A DNA stretch of 64,000 nucleotides from JAXMCK01 sp046349395. GTDB taxonomy: Bacteria > Pseudomonadota > Alphaproteobacteria > Geminicoccales > Geminicoccaceae. The translations under genes were made by a program, and so were the position numbers. This document shows, in pieces, positions 8,934 through 17,168 of this stretch; the stretch's first letter is position 1, and every line of letters begins with the position of its first letter. The notes under the pieces were generated by a model, which did not search any database, had not been told where the DNA came from, and was given only the letters and a program-made list of their open reading frames with translations. The stretch lies in the NCBI GenBank assembly GCA_046349395.1, contig JAXMCK010000005.1, positions 434,001 to 498,000 of the forward strand, read 5' to 3'.

Positions 8934-9920
8934 ATGGGCCGCTTCGTCAAGCTGACGCTTCTCCTGTTCGGTGCCGTCTTCGCCGCGTACTGGGCCGTGT
9001 ACCTGCTGCGCAACGAGTGGCGCCTTGGTGCCCGCCTGCAGGCCTTGGGTGCCGCGGCCCAGTCGGTGGTGGAGGCCGATCCGGCGCGAGTCGATCCGGA
9101 AAACGATGGCCGCTTCGTGCATCTGGTCGGTTCCGCCAGCGGCGGACCTGTGCGCGACCCGGTGCTCAACGTCGGAGGCACCGGCCTCCGCCTCGATCGC
9201 ACGGCCGAGACCTATCAGTGGGTCGAGGACAAGGATGCGAACCACGACCGGGTGGTGCGGTACGAGCAGCAATGGCGCACCGATCGGGTCCCGTCGGAGC
9301 GTTTCGACCGTCGGACCGAGCACCACAATCCCGACCCGCTACCCTTGGCTTCGGCAAGCTTCGCGCCGGCGGCGCTGCGCATCGACGCCTACGAGGTCGA
9401 TCCGGCCGTCATTGCGGCCCTGCCGGCGACCGCGGGACTGCGCCCGGAGGCCGTGGGACAAGTGATCTTCGGCGGACGGCCGATGTCAGTGGAGGGTCCC
9501 TGGCTGCAGTCGGGCGATCCAGCCCGACCGGGGACCGGCGATATCCGGGTCAGGTTGGCCTTGGTACCCGAGGGGACGATCAGCGTCGTGGCACGGCAGG
9601 AAGGTCGAAGGCTCGTCCCCTGGCCCGCGGCCGACGGCAGCCCCATCGGCCTGGCGGCACCTGGCGAGGTCGCCGCCGACCGTCTGACGAAGGGCGAAGC
9701 TCGTGACAATTGGGGCGAAGCCTGGAGGAACAGGCTCACGGGCACACTCGGCGTGCTCATGGGCATGCTGTTCGTCGGCATGACGCAGGCCGACCGCTTC
9801 GGCCCGTTGCGGGAGCTTCCGCCGCTGCGCCGGCTCGGCGTCGTGGCGCTCGCGGCGATAGGGTTGGCCGCCATCCTCTGCGCCGCCGGTTGGATCGGCG
9901 CGAGGATGACGGCCACCTAG
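8934..9920 (+). CDS. TMEM43-family membrane protein
   Basis: The 328-residue product has an N-terminal membrane segment (LTLLLFGAVFAAYWAVYLL), a large extracytoplasmic region, and two C-terminal membrane segments (about 281-298 and 306-325). Segments such as VEADPARVDPENDGRFVHLVG, LNVGGTGLRLDRTAETYQWVED and EVAADRLTKGE match the TMEM43/LUMA family, whose bacterial role is unknown. ATG 8934 is preceded by a perfect ribosome site GGAGGT at 8925-8930; a TTG at 8907 in the same frame lacks one. The gene stands alone and diverges from the glycosylase-TA unit. Confidence 0.82.
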   Translation: MGRFVKLTLLLFGAVFAAYWAVYLLRNEWRLGARLQALGAAAQSVVEADPARVDPENDGRFVHLVGSASGGPVRDPVLNVGGTGLRLDRTAETYQWVEDKDANHDRVVRYEQQWRTDRVPSERFDRRTEHHNPDPLPLASASFAPAALRIDAYEVDPAVIAALPATAGLRPEAVGQVIFGGRPMSVEGPWLQSGDPARPGTGDIRVRLALVPEGTISVVARQEGRRLVPWPAADGSPIGLAAPGEVAADRLTKGEARDNWGEAWRNRLTGTLGVLMGMLFVGMTQADRFGPLRELPPLRRLGVVALAAIGLAAILCAAGWIGARMTAT

Positions 9921-9945
9921 CCACCCCGCCGGGAACCCCTCGGAT

Positions 9946-9978
9946 TGACCCCGCCACCACCCCCCGGCGGCGGGGTCA
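9946..9978. terminator. bidirectional hairpin terminator candidate
   Basis: TGACCCCGCC (9946-9955) pairs perfectly with GGCGGGGTCA (9969-9978) around a 13-base loop. It sits between two convergent genes ending at 9920 and 9992. There is no T tract, as is common in GC-rich genomes. Confidence 0.6.
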
Positions 9979-9991
9979 GCGTGTCCGATCC

Positions 9992-10354
9992 TCAGTCGCC
10001 GCAGGCCGAATAGGCGGCGATGCCGCGGCTGGCACTGTAGGTCGTCACGTTGATGCAGGCGGCCCGCACGTCGCGGAACGAGGGAGCGTTGCCACCGGCG
10101 CGATCGAGGATCAGGTCGCAGCTGTCCGTTCCGCAGGCGACCGCCGTCGTCTGGCCGGGAAGGATATGGAAGGATGTCTGCCCCACGGTCACCGAGCGGG
10201 CGACATCGTCGCGGCTATACGGAAGGACCCAGAACGGATCGCTGGTACCGTTGGTCACCTGGATGGAGCGTTCCGCCCGGGCGGCGGAGCTGTCCAGTAT
10301 CTGGACGCCGACCAGTGTGGTCAGCACGGCGACAGCCATTCCGAATCGATTCAT
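9992..10354 (-). CDS. small secreted protein of unknown function
   Basis: The 120-residue product begins with a signal peptide (AVAVLTTLVGVQILDSSAARA, cleavage near residue 27). The mature part of about 93 residues contains four cysteines (ACGTDSC, AACINV and YSACGD), enough for two disulfides in the periplasm. I do not recognise a family. ATG 10354 is the only sensible start because it precedes the signal peptide. The 218 bases between this gene and the next start (10573) are divergent upstream DNA in which I see no clear motif. Confidence 0.65.
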   Translation of the reverse strand: MNRFGMAVAVLTTLVGVQILDSSAARAERSIQVTNGTSDPFWVLPYSRDDVARSVTVGQTSFHILPGQTTAVACGTDSCDLILDRAGGNAPSFRDVRAACINVTTYSASRGIAAYSACGD

Positions 10355-10572
10355 TTAGCACTCCAGTTTTGGTCTTTGGCCATGCTTACGGGCCGGGCAG
10401 GCGCTAGAGAGATCCACAAAGCTGCAAGCGTCGGTTGAATTTATGCGTCCCACTTACCCACAATGACGGCAGTGGCAAACCTGGGATTGCTGGAAATCTC
10501 CAAGATTCCGTGTCAATTCCAGGAAATGCCACGCCCCCGAACCAGCGTGGGTCCGAGGGGGATTCGTCCACG

Positions 10573-11517
10573 ATGAGCCGCGACGTCGATCGGAAGCTGT
10601 GCCTGACCGCCGCCGCGCTCGGGGTGATGAGCCGAAAGCGGCTGGCGGCTGCCTTCCATCGGGTGAACCCGGCCACGAGCTTCGACCTCGAGCGGGCGCA
10701 CAAATGGATCCAGGGCCGGGCCAAGCCGCGGGATCCTGCCCTCTACGAGGATTGGGCCCGCGTCCTCGATCTCGGGCAGCCCGGTGCCTGGGTCGCCGCG
10801 TGCACTCTCGACGAGTTCGTCGCCGCCCTGTGCGAGCGGGGCCCCCTCGGTCGCGACGAACTGTTCGCCCGTGCCGGTCAGTTCGGCGGCATGGGCGCAC
10901 CGCCGGCGGAACGGCCGCCAGAGACGGCAGGGCGCTATGTCTGCTACTCGCACGCTTGGTCGCCCTACTTCCGAGGCCGGCTCATCCGCGGGTTGTTGAC
11001 CATCCGGGCGGCAGCCGGCGGCCGGCTCCAGGGTTGCTACGAGGAGGGCCTACCGACCGGGCCACTCAGGGCCGAAGGCGAGGTGACGATCGCGCCGCGT
11101 GCGATGCACCTCGATCTGCGGGGCAGCAACGGGGTCCACTTCGTCCACTGCCTGTTCCCGCCGAGCGCGCCCTGCAGCGTGCTGGGTGGCCTCATGATGG
11201 GCTCCACCGTCATCGGCCCCGAGGGCGAGCCGTCGGCGACTCGGATCGTCATGATCCGGATCAACGCCGAAGACCTTCCCTGGGCCGTGGGCGAATCCTA
11301 CCTGGTCGCCGGGGCGTCGATAGCTGCAGAGTTGGTCCGTCTGGGCTTTCTCCTGGAGGATCCGGAGCAGATCGATCGTGCCCTGGCCGTGTTCCTGCAG
11401 AGCGGATCCGGCGGCGGGTTCGACCAGATCCCGGCCGACACCTTCAGGGCCCTGGTAGGGCTGTTCGATCAGCTGTGGTTCGGGCGCAGCCGGGAATCGC
11501 AGGTGGCGGCCGCCTGA
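10573..11517 (+). CDS. unknown protein with an HTH-like N-terminus
   Basis: The 314-residue product begins with about 65 residues resembling a helix-turn-helix repressor domain (LTAAALGVMSRKRLAAAFHR, then DLERAHKWIQGRAKPRDP). After a variable linker comes a domain of about 180 residues with alternating strands (YVCYSHAWSPYFRGRLIRGL, GEVTIAPRAMHLDLRGSNG and RIVMIRIN) that may bind a ligand. I do not recognise that part. The start at 10573 is chosen because the HTH-like part begins there and a purine-rich GAGGGGG lies upstream; a longer reading from 10435 adds low-complexity sequence. The last 74 bases overlap the convergent methyltransferase gene. Confidence 0.7.
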   Translation: MSRDVDRKLCLTAAALGVMSRKRLAAAFHRVNPATSFDLERAHKWIQGRAKPRDPALYEDWARVLDLGQPGAWVAACTLDEFVAALCERGPLGRDELFARAGQFGGMGAPPAERPPETAGRYVCYSHAWSPYFRGRLIRGLLTIRAAAGGRLQGCYEEGLPTGPLRAEGEVTIAPRAMHLDLRGSNGVHFVHCLFPPSAPCSVLGGLMMGSTVIGPEGEPSATRIVMIRINAEDLPWAVGESYLVAGASIAAELVRLGFLLEDPEQIDRALAVFLQSGSGGGFDQIPADTFRALVGLFDQLWFGRSRESQVAAA

Positions 11518-12337
11518 GGCTTGCGACGGGCGCTTCGAGGACTGGTCCCGCCCGGGCGAGGACGATGCTCGAGTAGCCTTTGGCGGCCACATCCTCCAGG
11601 GCACAGGCAGCCACCCCGACGCTCGCGAAGCCGCATGTCCTCAGCACCGCGTGGACGCTGGTCTCGTCGATGTCGGCGCTGGGGAATGACTTTCCGCCCA
11701 CGTGGTAGGCACGCGACCGGCGCAGCGCGGCCAGAAGCAGCGTTCCGCCCGGCCGCACGAGGGCTGCGATGCGCCGGGTGTAGAGCGCCCAAGCCGCGCG
11801 ATCGGCGGTCGCCGAGTCCGCACAGTAAGCACTGATCACGGTGCCGTAGGCGGGAACGGTGGCACCGAGGAGCGGATCGGCCTGTCGCAGGTCAACCTCC
11901 AGGAGGCGCGAGATCTTCGCTCGGGTACGCTCTTCACGCTCGGCGACCTGCGCCGAGGTCGGCTGGCGCACGCCCTCGCATTGCAGCGTGTAGCGGACGA
12001 AGGGCGTCCAGTCGTGAGCACCCGGATCGCGCGCGAGCCACCGCTCGATCTCGTGCAGATTGGCCGGCAGATACTCACCGAGGTGGATCTCCGAAGCCTT
12101 CTCCGCGGCCAGGAAGACGTGATGGAGAGTCGGCCCCACGCCGAAGAGCAGGACGGGCTCGCCCCCCTTGATCTCACGCATCGCATCGACGAAGAAGGCG
12201 ATGGTCGAACGCTCGTCGGGCTCGACCTTCCAATAGTAGTCGTCGAGATAGTCCTGGGGCACCCAGTCGGTCTCGAACGAGGCGTGGTTGGGGGTGCCCT
12301 CGTGGCGTAGATACGCCCTGACGAGGTGTGCCAGCAT
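11444..12337 (-). CDS. NNMT/PNMT/TEMT-type SAM-dependent methyltransferase
   Basis: The 297-residue product resembles small-molecule N- or S-methyltransferases of the nicotinamide/phenylethanolamine N-methyltransferase family. WVPQDYLDDYYWKVEPDE is the N-terminal signature, LLFGVGPTLHHVFLAA the SAM-binding loop, and HLGEYLPANLHEIERWL the segment after the second strand. The late motif ALVRPGGTLLLAALRRS is also present. The substrate cannot be told from sequence. The frame is the same as that of the upstream membrane-protein gene, and the 23 codons between that gene's TAA stop and this ATG read as hydrophobic protein, so the two may once have been one gene. The 3' end overlaps the convergent gene by 74 bases. 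Confidence 0.85.
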   Translation of the reverse strand: MLAHLVRAYLRHEGTPNHASFETDWVPQDYLDDYYWKVEPDERSTIAFFVDAMREIKGGEPVLLFGVGPTLHHVFLAAEKASEIHLGEYLPANLHEIERWLARDPGAHDWTPFVRYTLQCEGVRQPTSAQVAEREERTRAKISRLLEVDLRQADPLLGATVPAYGTVISAYCADSATADRAAWALYTRRIAALVRPGGTLLLAALRRSRAYHVGGKSFPSADIDETSVHAVLRTCGFASVGVAACALEDVAAKGYSSIVLARAGPVLEAPVASLRRPPPAIPGCARTTADRTALPGP

Positions 12338-12406
12338 ATACTCGTAAGTTGCGGCCCCGAGATTGGCGCCGCCCAGGAAGATCAGGGCGTCGATGGTCGA
12401 AACGGC

Positions 12407-12847
12407 TTAGCTTGCGAGTGCCGCGCCGAGGGCGCCCGCATAGTAGGGTGTCTCCTTGGCGATCTCAGTCGCGACATAGCCGACCGCCGAGGCCGTCCGC
12501 CGCGCCCGGACATTGCCTGTGCGCGACGCCACGATGTCATAGGCCGCCTTGGAGGGCGCATTGGTGCTGGTGCCCGTGCTCTCCAGCAGTTCCCAGTTCG
12601 CCGCAAGGTTCACGCGCAGCCCGGCGATCCACAACAAGTAGCTTCCGCCGAGGAAGACGAGCACGCTCCGTTGGTCGAGATCGGCCAGGATCTCCGAGGC
12701 GACGAGCAGAATGCCGGCGCCCGCGGCAATGGCATCCAGGGCGTAGGTGGAGACTGCGGTGGCGCCGAGGGTCATGCCCCAGCGTCTGAATTTAATCGAA
12801 CCGCACATTCGGCCACCGATATCCGTCGCCAAGGGCAGCACGCTCAC
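12407..12847 (-). CDS. membrane protein of unknown function, possibly cut short by a stop
   Basis: The 146-residue product has two membrane segments (TLGATAVSTYALDAIAAGAG and SVLVFLGGSYLLWIAG) followed by NLAANWELLESTGTSTNAPS and a third hydrophobic stretch (YYAGALGAALAS). There a TAA (12407-12409) ends it. Read on in frame, the next codons give AVSTIDALIFLGGANLGAA, which resembles the protein's own LVFLGGSYLL and looks like the missing fourth segment. Continuing further enters the methyltransferase in the same frame. The TAA therefore looks like a nonsense change in a longer protein. The gene diverges from the TetR-like gene, and its upstream region carries the palindrome at 12852-12870. Confidence 0.7.
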   Translation of the reverse strand: MSVLPLATDIGGRMCGSIKFRRWGMTLGATAVSTYALDAIAAGAGILLVASEILADLDQRSVLVFLGGSYLLWIAGLRVNLAANWELLESTGTSTNAPSKAAYDIVASRTGNVRARRTASAVGYVATEIAKETPYYAGALGAALAS

Positions 12848-12851
12848 TCGT

Positions 12852-12870
12852 TACGTACGAACGGTACGTA
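12852..12870. promoter_or_regulatory. inverted repeat TACGTAC-N5-GTACGTA, likely operator
   Basis: Two seven-base arms flank GAACG and lie five bases upstream of the minus-strand start at 12847. The size and symmetry suit a TetR-family dimer, and a TetR-like gene starts on the other side. A related site lies at 12917-12931. Confidence 0.6.
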
Positions 12871-13706
12871 TGTTACGGAACCTGACAGCTGTACATGCCG
12901 CTCGTCAAGGCGTTAACGTACCTGCCGTACGGAAAAGCTTGGGGAGATCGCCCGTAGCGGCGGAGAAGAAACGACGACGCTCGACACTGCCGAAGGAAGC
13001 AGCGCGCGAGCACTACGTCTCACTGGGCCTGCTCGTGGCGCTGGAGCAGATCCGCGAGGATGCAGGGCAGCTCGACGAGCGGGCGTTTCCCGTGGGCCCG
13101 TTTGCGCGGCTCGACGCCAATCTGGTGGCGGCGCGCGAGTCCCGGACGCGGGGTGCGATCAGCAACATCTTCGGCAGCCAGACTGCCTTCCAGATCGAGA
13201 CCATGGCCCTGGCGCTGAGTGCGGGAGACTGGATCGCCGAGCTCGTCTTCCCGCCACCTGCCGAGTTTCCGACGGTCGAGGCTTGGGTCGACGCCTTCTT
13301 CGCGGCCCAATCGGCGCGGGGGCCGGTGCACGGCATGAAGCCTGCGGCGAGCTATCCGCTCCTGTGGGCGCTCTGGCTCAGCACCCTGCCCTACGGTCTC
13401 TGGAGCAAGCGGATTCGCGAGCCCAGTCTTGCCGAGTACGGCCAGCTCGTCGGGCGGTTGGAGACGGTGATCCAGGGAGCGCTCGAGCGTTTCGGGCTGC
13501 AGCTTCGAGTCGGCACGACGCTTCGGGACCTCGCCTGTTCGATCGCCAGCCTCGTCGAGGGCGCCTGGCTCAACCAGTGCCTGACGGACCGACATCCCTG
13601 CGATCCGCAGCAACCGGCGGCGGCGATGCTGGTCCGCGCCGGGCGCCTCCTGTGGCACGGCGCGACCGAGCCCCGCCCAAGGCGGACGGCCCGGCGCGTT
13701 CGCTAG
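12870..13706 (+). CDS. TetR-like transcriptional regulator
   Basis: The middle of the product reads as a TetR DNA-binding domain: NLVAARESRTRGAISNIFGS corresponds to the usual helix-turn-helix before the conserved aromatic residue. The C-terminal third, TTLRDLACSIASLVEGAWLN, resembles ligand-binding domains of TetR regulators. The N-terminal 80 residues before the DNA-binding part are long and basic and may not be translated. ATG 12870 is the first methionine near the promoter, but both palindromes lie around it, so the start could be TTG 12939. It diverges from the membrane-protein/methyltransferase unit and probably controls it. Confidence 0.65.
   Translation: MLRNLTAVHAARQGVNVPAVRKSLGRSPVAAEKKRRRSTLPKEAAREHYVSLGLLVALEQIREDAGQLDERAFPVGPFARLDANLVAARESRTRGAISNIFGSQTAFQIETMALALSAGDWIAELVFPPPAEFPTVEAWVDAFFAAQSARGPVHGMKPAASYPLLWALWLSTLPYGLWSKRIREPSLAEYGQLVGRLETVIQGALERFGLQLRVGTTLRDLACSIASLVEGAWLNQCLTDRHPCDPQQPAAAMLVRAGRLLWHGATEPRPRRTARRVR
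12917..12931. promoter_or_regulatory. second inverted repeat CGTAC-N5-GTACG
   Basis: CGTAC, a five-base spacer (CTGCC) and GTACG repeat the core of the palindrome 65 bases to the left with the same spacing. Two copies of one core in one divergent promoter region suggest cooperative or dual control by the TetR-like regulator. If this is its own operator, the true start of that gene may lie downstream, for example at TTG 12939. Confidence 0.55.
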
Positions 13707-13752
13707 CGGGCCATCCTGTCGCGGCTTGCAACGCTTGACGCCCGCAGCCCTT

Positions 13753-13768
13753 CACCCCTCGTGGGGTG
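13753..13768 (+). terminator. hairpin terminator candidate
   Basis: CACCCC-TCGT-GGGGTG forms a perfect six-pair stem 46 bases after the TetR-like stop and before the ETF-QO gene. There is no T run. It could instead act in the ETF-QO leader. Confidence 0.4.
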
Positions 13769-13809
13769 TCTGGTAACGCGGCCTGCGTGCCGTGCAACGG
13801 AGGGGCATA

Positions 13810-15444
13810 ATGGAACGCGAGTCGATGCAGTACGACGTCGTGATCGTCGGCGCCGGGCCGTCGGGGCTGGCGGCAGCGATCCGGCTGCGTCAGCTCGCCG
13901 CCGAGGCCGGTGAGGAGATCACCGTCTGCGTGCTGGAAAAGGGCTCGGAGGTGGGTGCCCACATCCTCTCGGGTGCCTGCCTGGAGCCCCGGGCGCTGAA
14001 CGAGCTGTTGCCGGACTGGAAGGAGCGCGGCGCGCCGCTGAGCACGCCGGCGACCGAGGACCAGTTCCTCTATCTCACCGAGACGGGCTCGTACCGTCTG
14101 CCGACGCCGCCGACGATGCACAATCACGGCAACTACATCGTCAGCCTAGGCGATGTCTGCCGCTGGCTGGGGCAGCAGGCCGAGGCCGCCGGGGTCGAGA
14201 TCTATCCGGGCTTCGCCGCCGCCGAGATTCTCTATGACGAGGACGGCCGGGTGCGTGGCGTCGCCACCGGCAATATGGGCGTGCAAAAGGACGGGGAGGC
14301 CGGACCGAACTTCCAGCCCGGCATGGAGCTGCACGCGCGACTGACGATCTTCGCCGAGGGCTGCCGCGGCTCGCTGACCCGGCAGCTCATGGACCGGTTC
14401 AACCTGCGGGACGGCGTGCAGCCGCAGACATACGGTCTGGGCATCAAGGAGCTGTGGGAGATCAAGCCCGAGAAGCATGTGGCCGGCAAGGTGATGCACA
14501 CCATCGGCTGGCCGATGGACCGGCGTACCTATGGCGGCTCCTGGCTCTACATGTTCGGCGAGAACAAGGTCTCGATCGGCTTCGTCATGGGCCTCGACTA
14601 CGAGAACCCCTATCTCTCGCCGTTCGAGGAGATGCAGCGGCTCAAGACACATCCGGTGATCAGGGAGATCCTGGAGGGCGGGCGGCGCATCGCCTATGGG
14701 GCCCGGGCACTCTCCGAGGGCGGGTTCCAGTCGATCCCGAAACTCACCTTTCCAGGCGGGGCGCTGATCGGCGACACGGCGGGCTTCCTCAACGTGCCGA
14801 AGATCAAGGGCACGCATACCGCGATGAAGTCGGGCATGGTCTGCGCCGAGGCGGCGTTCGCCGCCCTGAAGGACGGGGCCGAGAAGCCCTCGCTCGACGC
14901 CTATCCGGAGATGCTGAAGAAGAGCTGGCTCTGGCCGGAGCTGTACGACGTCCGGAACATCCGCCCCTCCTTCCGCTGGGGCCTGTGGCGTGCGCTCGGC
15001 TACTGCGCCTTCGACGCTCTCGTCCTGAAGGGCAAGGCGCCTTGGACGCTGAAGCACCACGCCGACCATACGGCGACGAAGAAGGCGCGCGAGTGCCGGC
15101 CGATCGCCTATCCGAAGCCCGACGGCAAGCTCACCTTCGACCGGCTCTCCTCGGTGTTCCTCTCGAACACCAACCACGAGGAGGACCAGCCCAGCCACCT
15201 GACGCTGAAGGACCCGAAGGTCGCGATCGACGTCAATCTCGCGAGCTACGATTCGCCCGAGCAGCGTTACTGCCCGGCTGGTGTGTACGAGATCGTGCGC
15301 AACGATGCCGGTGAGCCCCGCCTGCAGATCAACGCGCAGAACTGCGTCCACTGCAAGACGTGCGACATCAAGGATCCGACCCAGAACATCGTCTGGGTCA
15401 CGCCGGAAGGCGGCGGCGGGCCGAACTATATCGGCGGGATGTGA
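13810..15444 (+). CDS. electron-transfer flavoprotein-ubiquinone oxidoreductase
   Basis: ETF-QO passes electrons from electron-transfer flavoprotein (fatty-acid and amino-acid oxidation) to ubiquinone at the inner membrane. The 544-residue product has the N-terminal FAD-binding fold (YDVVIVGAGPSGLAAAIRL), GAHILSGACLEPRAL, the membrane-associated quinone region around GENKVSIGFVMGLDYENPY, and IGDTAGFLNVPKIKGTHTAM. The C-terminal ferredoxin-like domain has its [4Fe-4S] cysteines in YCPAGVYEI and NCVHCKTCDIKDP. ATG 13810 follows GGAGGGG at a good distance; an upstream in-frame start at 13792 precedes that ribosome site. No etfAB genes are adjacent. Confidence 0.95.
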   Translation: MERESMQYDVVIVGAGPSGLAAAIRLRQLAAEAGEEITVCVLEKGSEVGAHILSGACLEPRALNELLPDWKERGAPLSTPATEDQFLYLTETGSYRLPTPPTMHNHGNYIVSLGDVCRWLGQQAEAAGVEIYPGFAAAEILYDEDGRVRGVATGNMGVQKDGEAGPNFQPGMELHARLTIFAEGCRGSLTRQLMDRFNLRDGVQPQTYGLGIKELWEIKPEKHVAGKVMHTIGWPMDRRTYGGSWLYMFGENKVSIGFVMGLDYENPYLSPFEEMQRLKTHPVIREILEGGRRIAYGARALSEGGFQSIPKLTFPGGALIGDTAGFLNVPKIKGTHTAMKSGMVCAEAAFAALKDGAEKPSLDAYPEMLKKSWLWPELYDVRNIRPSFRWGLWRALGYCAFDALVLKGKAPWTLKHHADHTATKKARECRPIAYPKPDGKLTFDRLSSVFLSNTNHEEDQPSHLTLKDPKVAIDVNLASYDSPEQRYCPAGVYEIVRNDAGEPRLQINAQNCVHCKTCDIKDPTQNIVWVTPEGGGGPNYIGGM

Positions 15445-15449
15445 GCCGG

Positions 15450-15476
15450 CGGCGCCGCAGAAAGAACGCGGCGCCG
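15450..15476. terminator. bidirectional hairpin terminator
   Basis: CGGCGCCGC (15450-15458) and GCGGCGCCG (15468-15476) form a nine-pair stem with loop AGAAAGAAC. It sits in the 42-base gap between two convergent genes and can serve both strands. Confidence 0.7.
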
Positions 15477-15486
15477 AAGCCCTAAA

Positions 15487-16179
15487 TCAGTTGGCCGGCT
15501 GCAGCTGAAGCGGCTGGGCGGGAAGCTGCAGGGGTGCCGCGGTTGCCGGGGCCTGTGCTGCTGGCTTCGCCGGCTTGGCGGCTTGTCCCTGGCGGCCCGG
15601 CGACGAGCGGAGCAACTGAACCACCGTGTCGGGATCCGGCATGCCGGTGGCGGGCAGCTTGACGCTGTCCTGGAACTTCTGCAGGGCGGCTTTGGTGCCC
15701 GGACCGTAGGTGCCGTCGGCCTTGCCGGAGAGGAACCCTCGGTTGATCAGTTCCTGCTGCACGGCCCGCACGGTCGACTGGTAGACCTGGAACCGCTCCT
15801 TGCCCTCACCGAAGTCGATGGGCTTCGAAGCGGTCGGCACAGACAAAGGCGCCAGCTCACGGACCAGAAGATCGACCGCGTTTGCGACCGGCAGGTCCGG
15901 CTTCTGCTTGCAGACCTGCAGCACGCTGATGATCGAGAACGGCGTGAAGAAGACGAGGTCGTAGAGGTCCTTGCCCGACACGTTGATGCCGCTGATGAAC
16001 CCGTTGAGCCAGCTGTCGATCGCGGCACACTGGTTCTTGTCCTTGTTGCAGATGTCCATCGCCTGCTGGCAGGAAAGCTGCCCGGCACCACGAACGGCGG
16101 CACGGCCGTCCTTGTCGGCGGCCAGAACGGGCGATGCCAGGAGGGCCAGAATGGCGGTCGTGCAGCAAAGGGCGCGCAT
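15487..16179 (-). CDS. secreted protein with a peptidoglycan-binding domain
   Basis: The 230-residue product starts with a signal peptide (CCTTAILALLASPVLAA). Its first domain (about 30-105) has CQQAMDICNKDKNQC, WLNGFISGIN and a later cysteine in VCKQKPDLP, a pattern like the HdeA/Rap1a group of small periplasmic proteins. The second is a peptidoglycan-binding repeat (VQQELINRGFLSGKADGTYG, then KAALQKFQ, about 134-190). The tail is rich in Pro, Ala and Gln. ATG 16179 has AGGA seven bases upstream; ATG 16185 is possible. The protein probably sits in the periplasm bound to the cell wall. Confidence 0.78.
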   Translation of the reverse strand: MRALCCTTAILALLASPVLAADKDGRAAVRGAGQLSCQQAMDICNKDKNQCAAIDSWLNGFISGINVSGKDLYDLVFFTPFSIISVLQVCKQKPDLPVANAVDLLVRELAPLSVPTASKPIDFGEGKERFQVYQSTVRAVQQELINRGFLSGKADGTYGPGTKAALQKFQDSVKLPATGMPDPDTVVQLLRSSPGRQGQAAKPAKPAAQAPATAAPLQLPAQPLQLQPAN

Positions 16180-16229
16180 CAACATTCCTATATCTGTCCG
16201 GTTACGCGAGCAGCGATGCGGGCCGCTCT

Positions 16230-17078
16230 CTAGCAGGGATAGGGCGGCTTGTCGTAGCCCTTGGGCGACAGGGTGAAAACTTCCACGCCCGCCTCGGTCA
16301 CACCCACGGTATGTTCGAACTGGGCCGAGAGGGAGCGGTCCTTCGTCACCGTCGTCCAGCCGTCCTTGAGGATCTTCACCTCGTGGCGGCCGGCATTGAT
16401 CATGGGCTCGATGGTGAAGATCATCCCCGGACGCAGCGTCAGGCCCTCGCCGGGCTTGCCGAAGTGCCGTACCTCGGGCGCCTCGTGGAAGCTGCGCCCG
16501 ACGCCGTGACCGACGAAGTCGCGCACGACGGAGAAGCGCACACCCTGGCGCGGCTCCTCCGCCAACTTCTGGATGGCGTGGCCGACATCGCCCAGCGTAG
16601 TCCCGGGCTTCACCGCGTGGATACCGGCCCACATGCACTCGAAGGTGCGCTCGATCAGCAGGTGCGCCTTTACCGGCAGCTTGCTGCCGGCGACGTACAT
16701 GCGGCTCGAATCGCCGTACCAGCCGTCCAGGATGCAGGTGACGTCGATGTTCAGGATATCGCCGTCACGCAGCTTCTCGTCCTCGTCGGGAATGCCGTGA
16801 TTGACGACGTGGTTCACCGAGATGCAACAGCTCTTCGGATAGCCGCGATATCCCAGGGTCGCCGGGATGGCGCCGTGGTCGCGGGTGAAGGTCTCGATCT
16901 CGCGGTCCAGCGCCGCGGTCGACACCCCGGGGCGCACGAAGGACGTGATGTGGTCCAGCGTCTCGGCCGCGAGACGCCCGGCGCGCCGCATGGCCGCGAA
17001 CGATTCGGCACCATAGAGCGCCACCGTCCGACCAGCGCCACCCTTATCCGCCACGACGCCGAACTCCATGGGACCCAC
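16230..17078 (-). CDS. map: methionine aminopeptidase, type I
   Basis: Map removes the initiator methionine from new proteins. The 282-residue product has all five metal ligands: the two Asp in ILNIDVTCILDGWYGDSS, His in GHGVGRSFHEAPEV, Glu in FTIEPMIN and Glu in FEHTVGVTEAG. The substrate-pocket His lies in NHVVNHGIP. An N-terminal extension of about 20 residues precedes the family core. The likely start is ATG 17078, with a second ATG three codons later. It lies 50 bases upstream of the peptidoglycan-binding protein gene on the same strand, with no obvious functional link. Confidence 0.95.
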   Translation of the reverse strand: MGPMEFGVVADKGGAGRTVALYGAESFAAMRRAGRLAAETLDHITSFVRPGVSTAALDREIETFTRDHGAIPATLGYRGYPKSCCISVNHVVNHGIPDEDEKLRDGDILNIDVTCILDGWYGDSSRMYVAGSKLPVKAHLLIERTFECMWAGIHAVKPGTTLGDVGHAIQKLAEEPRQGVRFSVVRDFVGHGVGRSFHEAPEVRHFGKPGEGLTLRPGMIFTIEPMINAGRHEVKILKDGWTTVTKDRSLSAQFEHTVGVTEAGVEVFTLSPKGYDKPPYPC

Positions 17079-17168
17079 TTCGACAGATCAGGACCGGCCA
17101 CCCCATGGGCCGCAAGCGCGCGCGGTTAGCATCGGCCGCGAGCGACTGTCAAACCGCACCGCCTGCGC

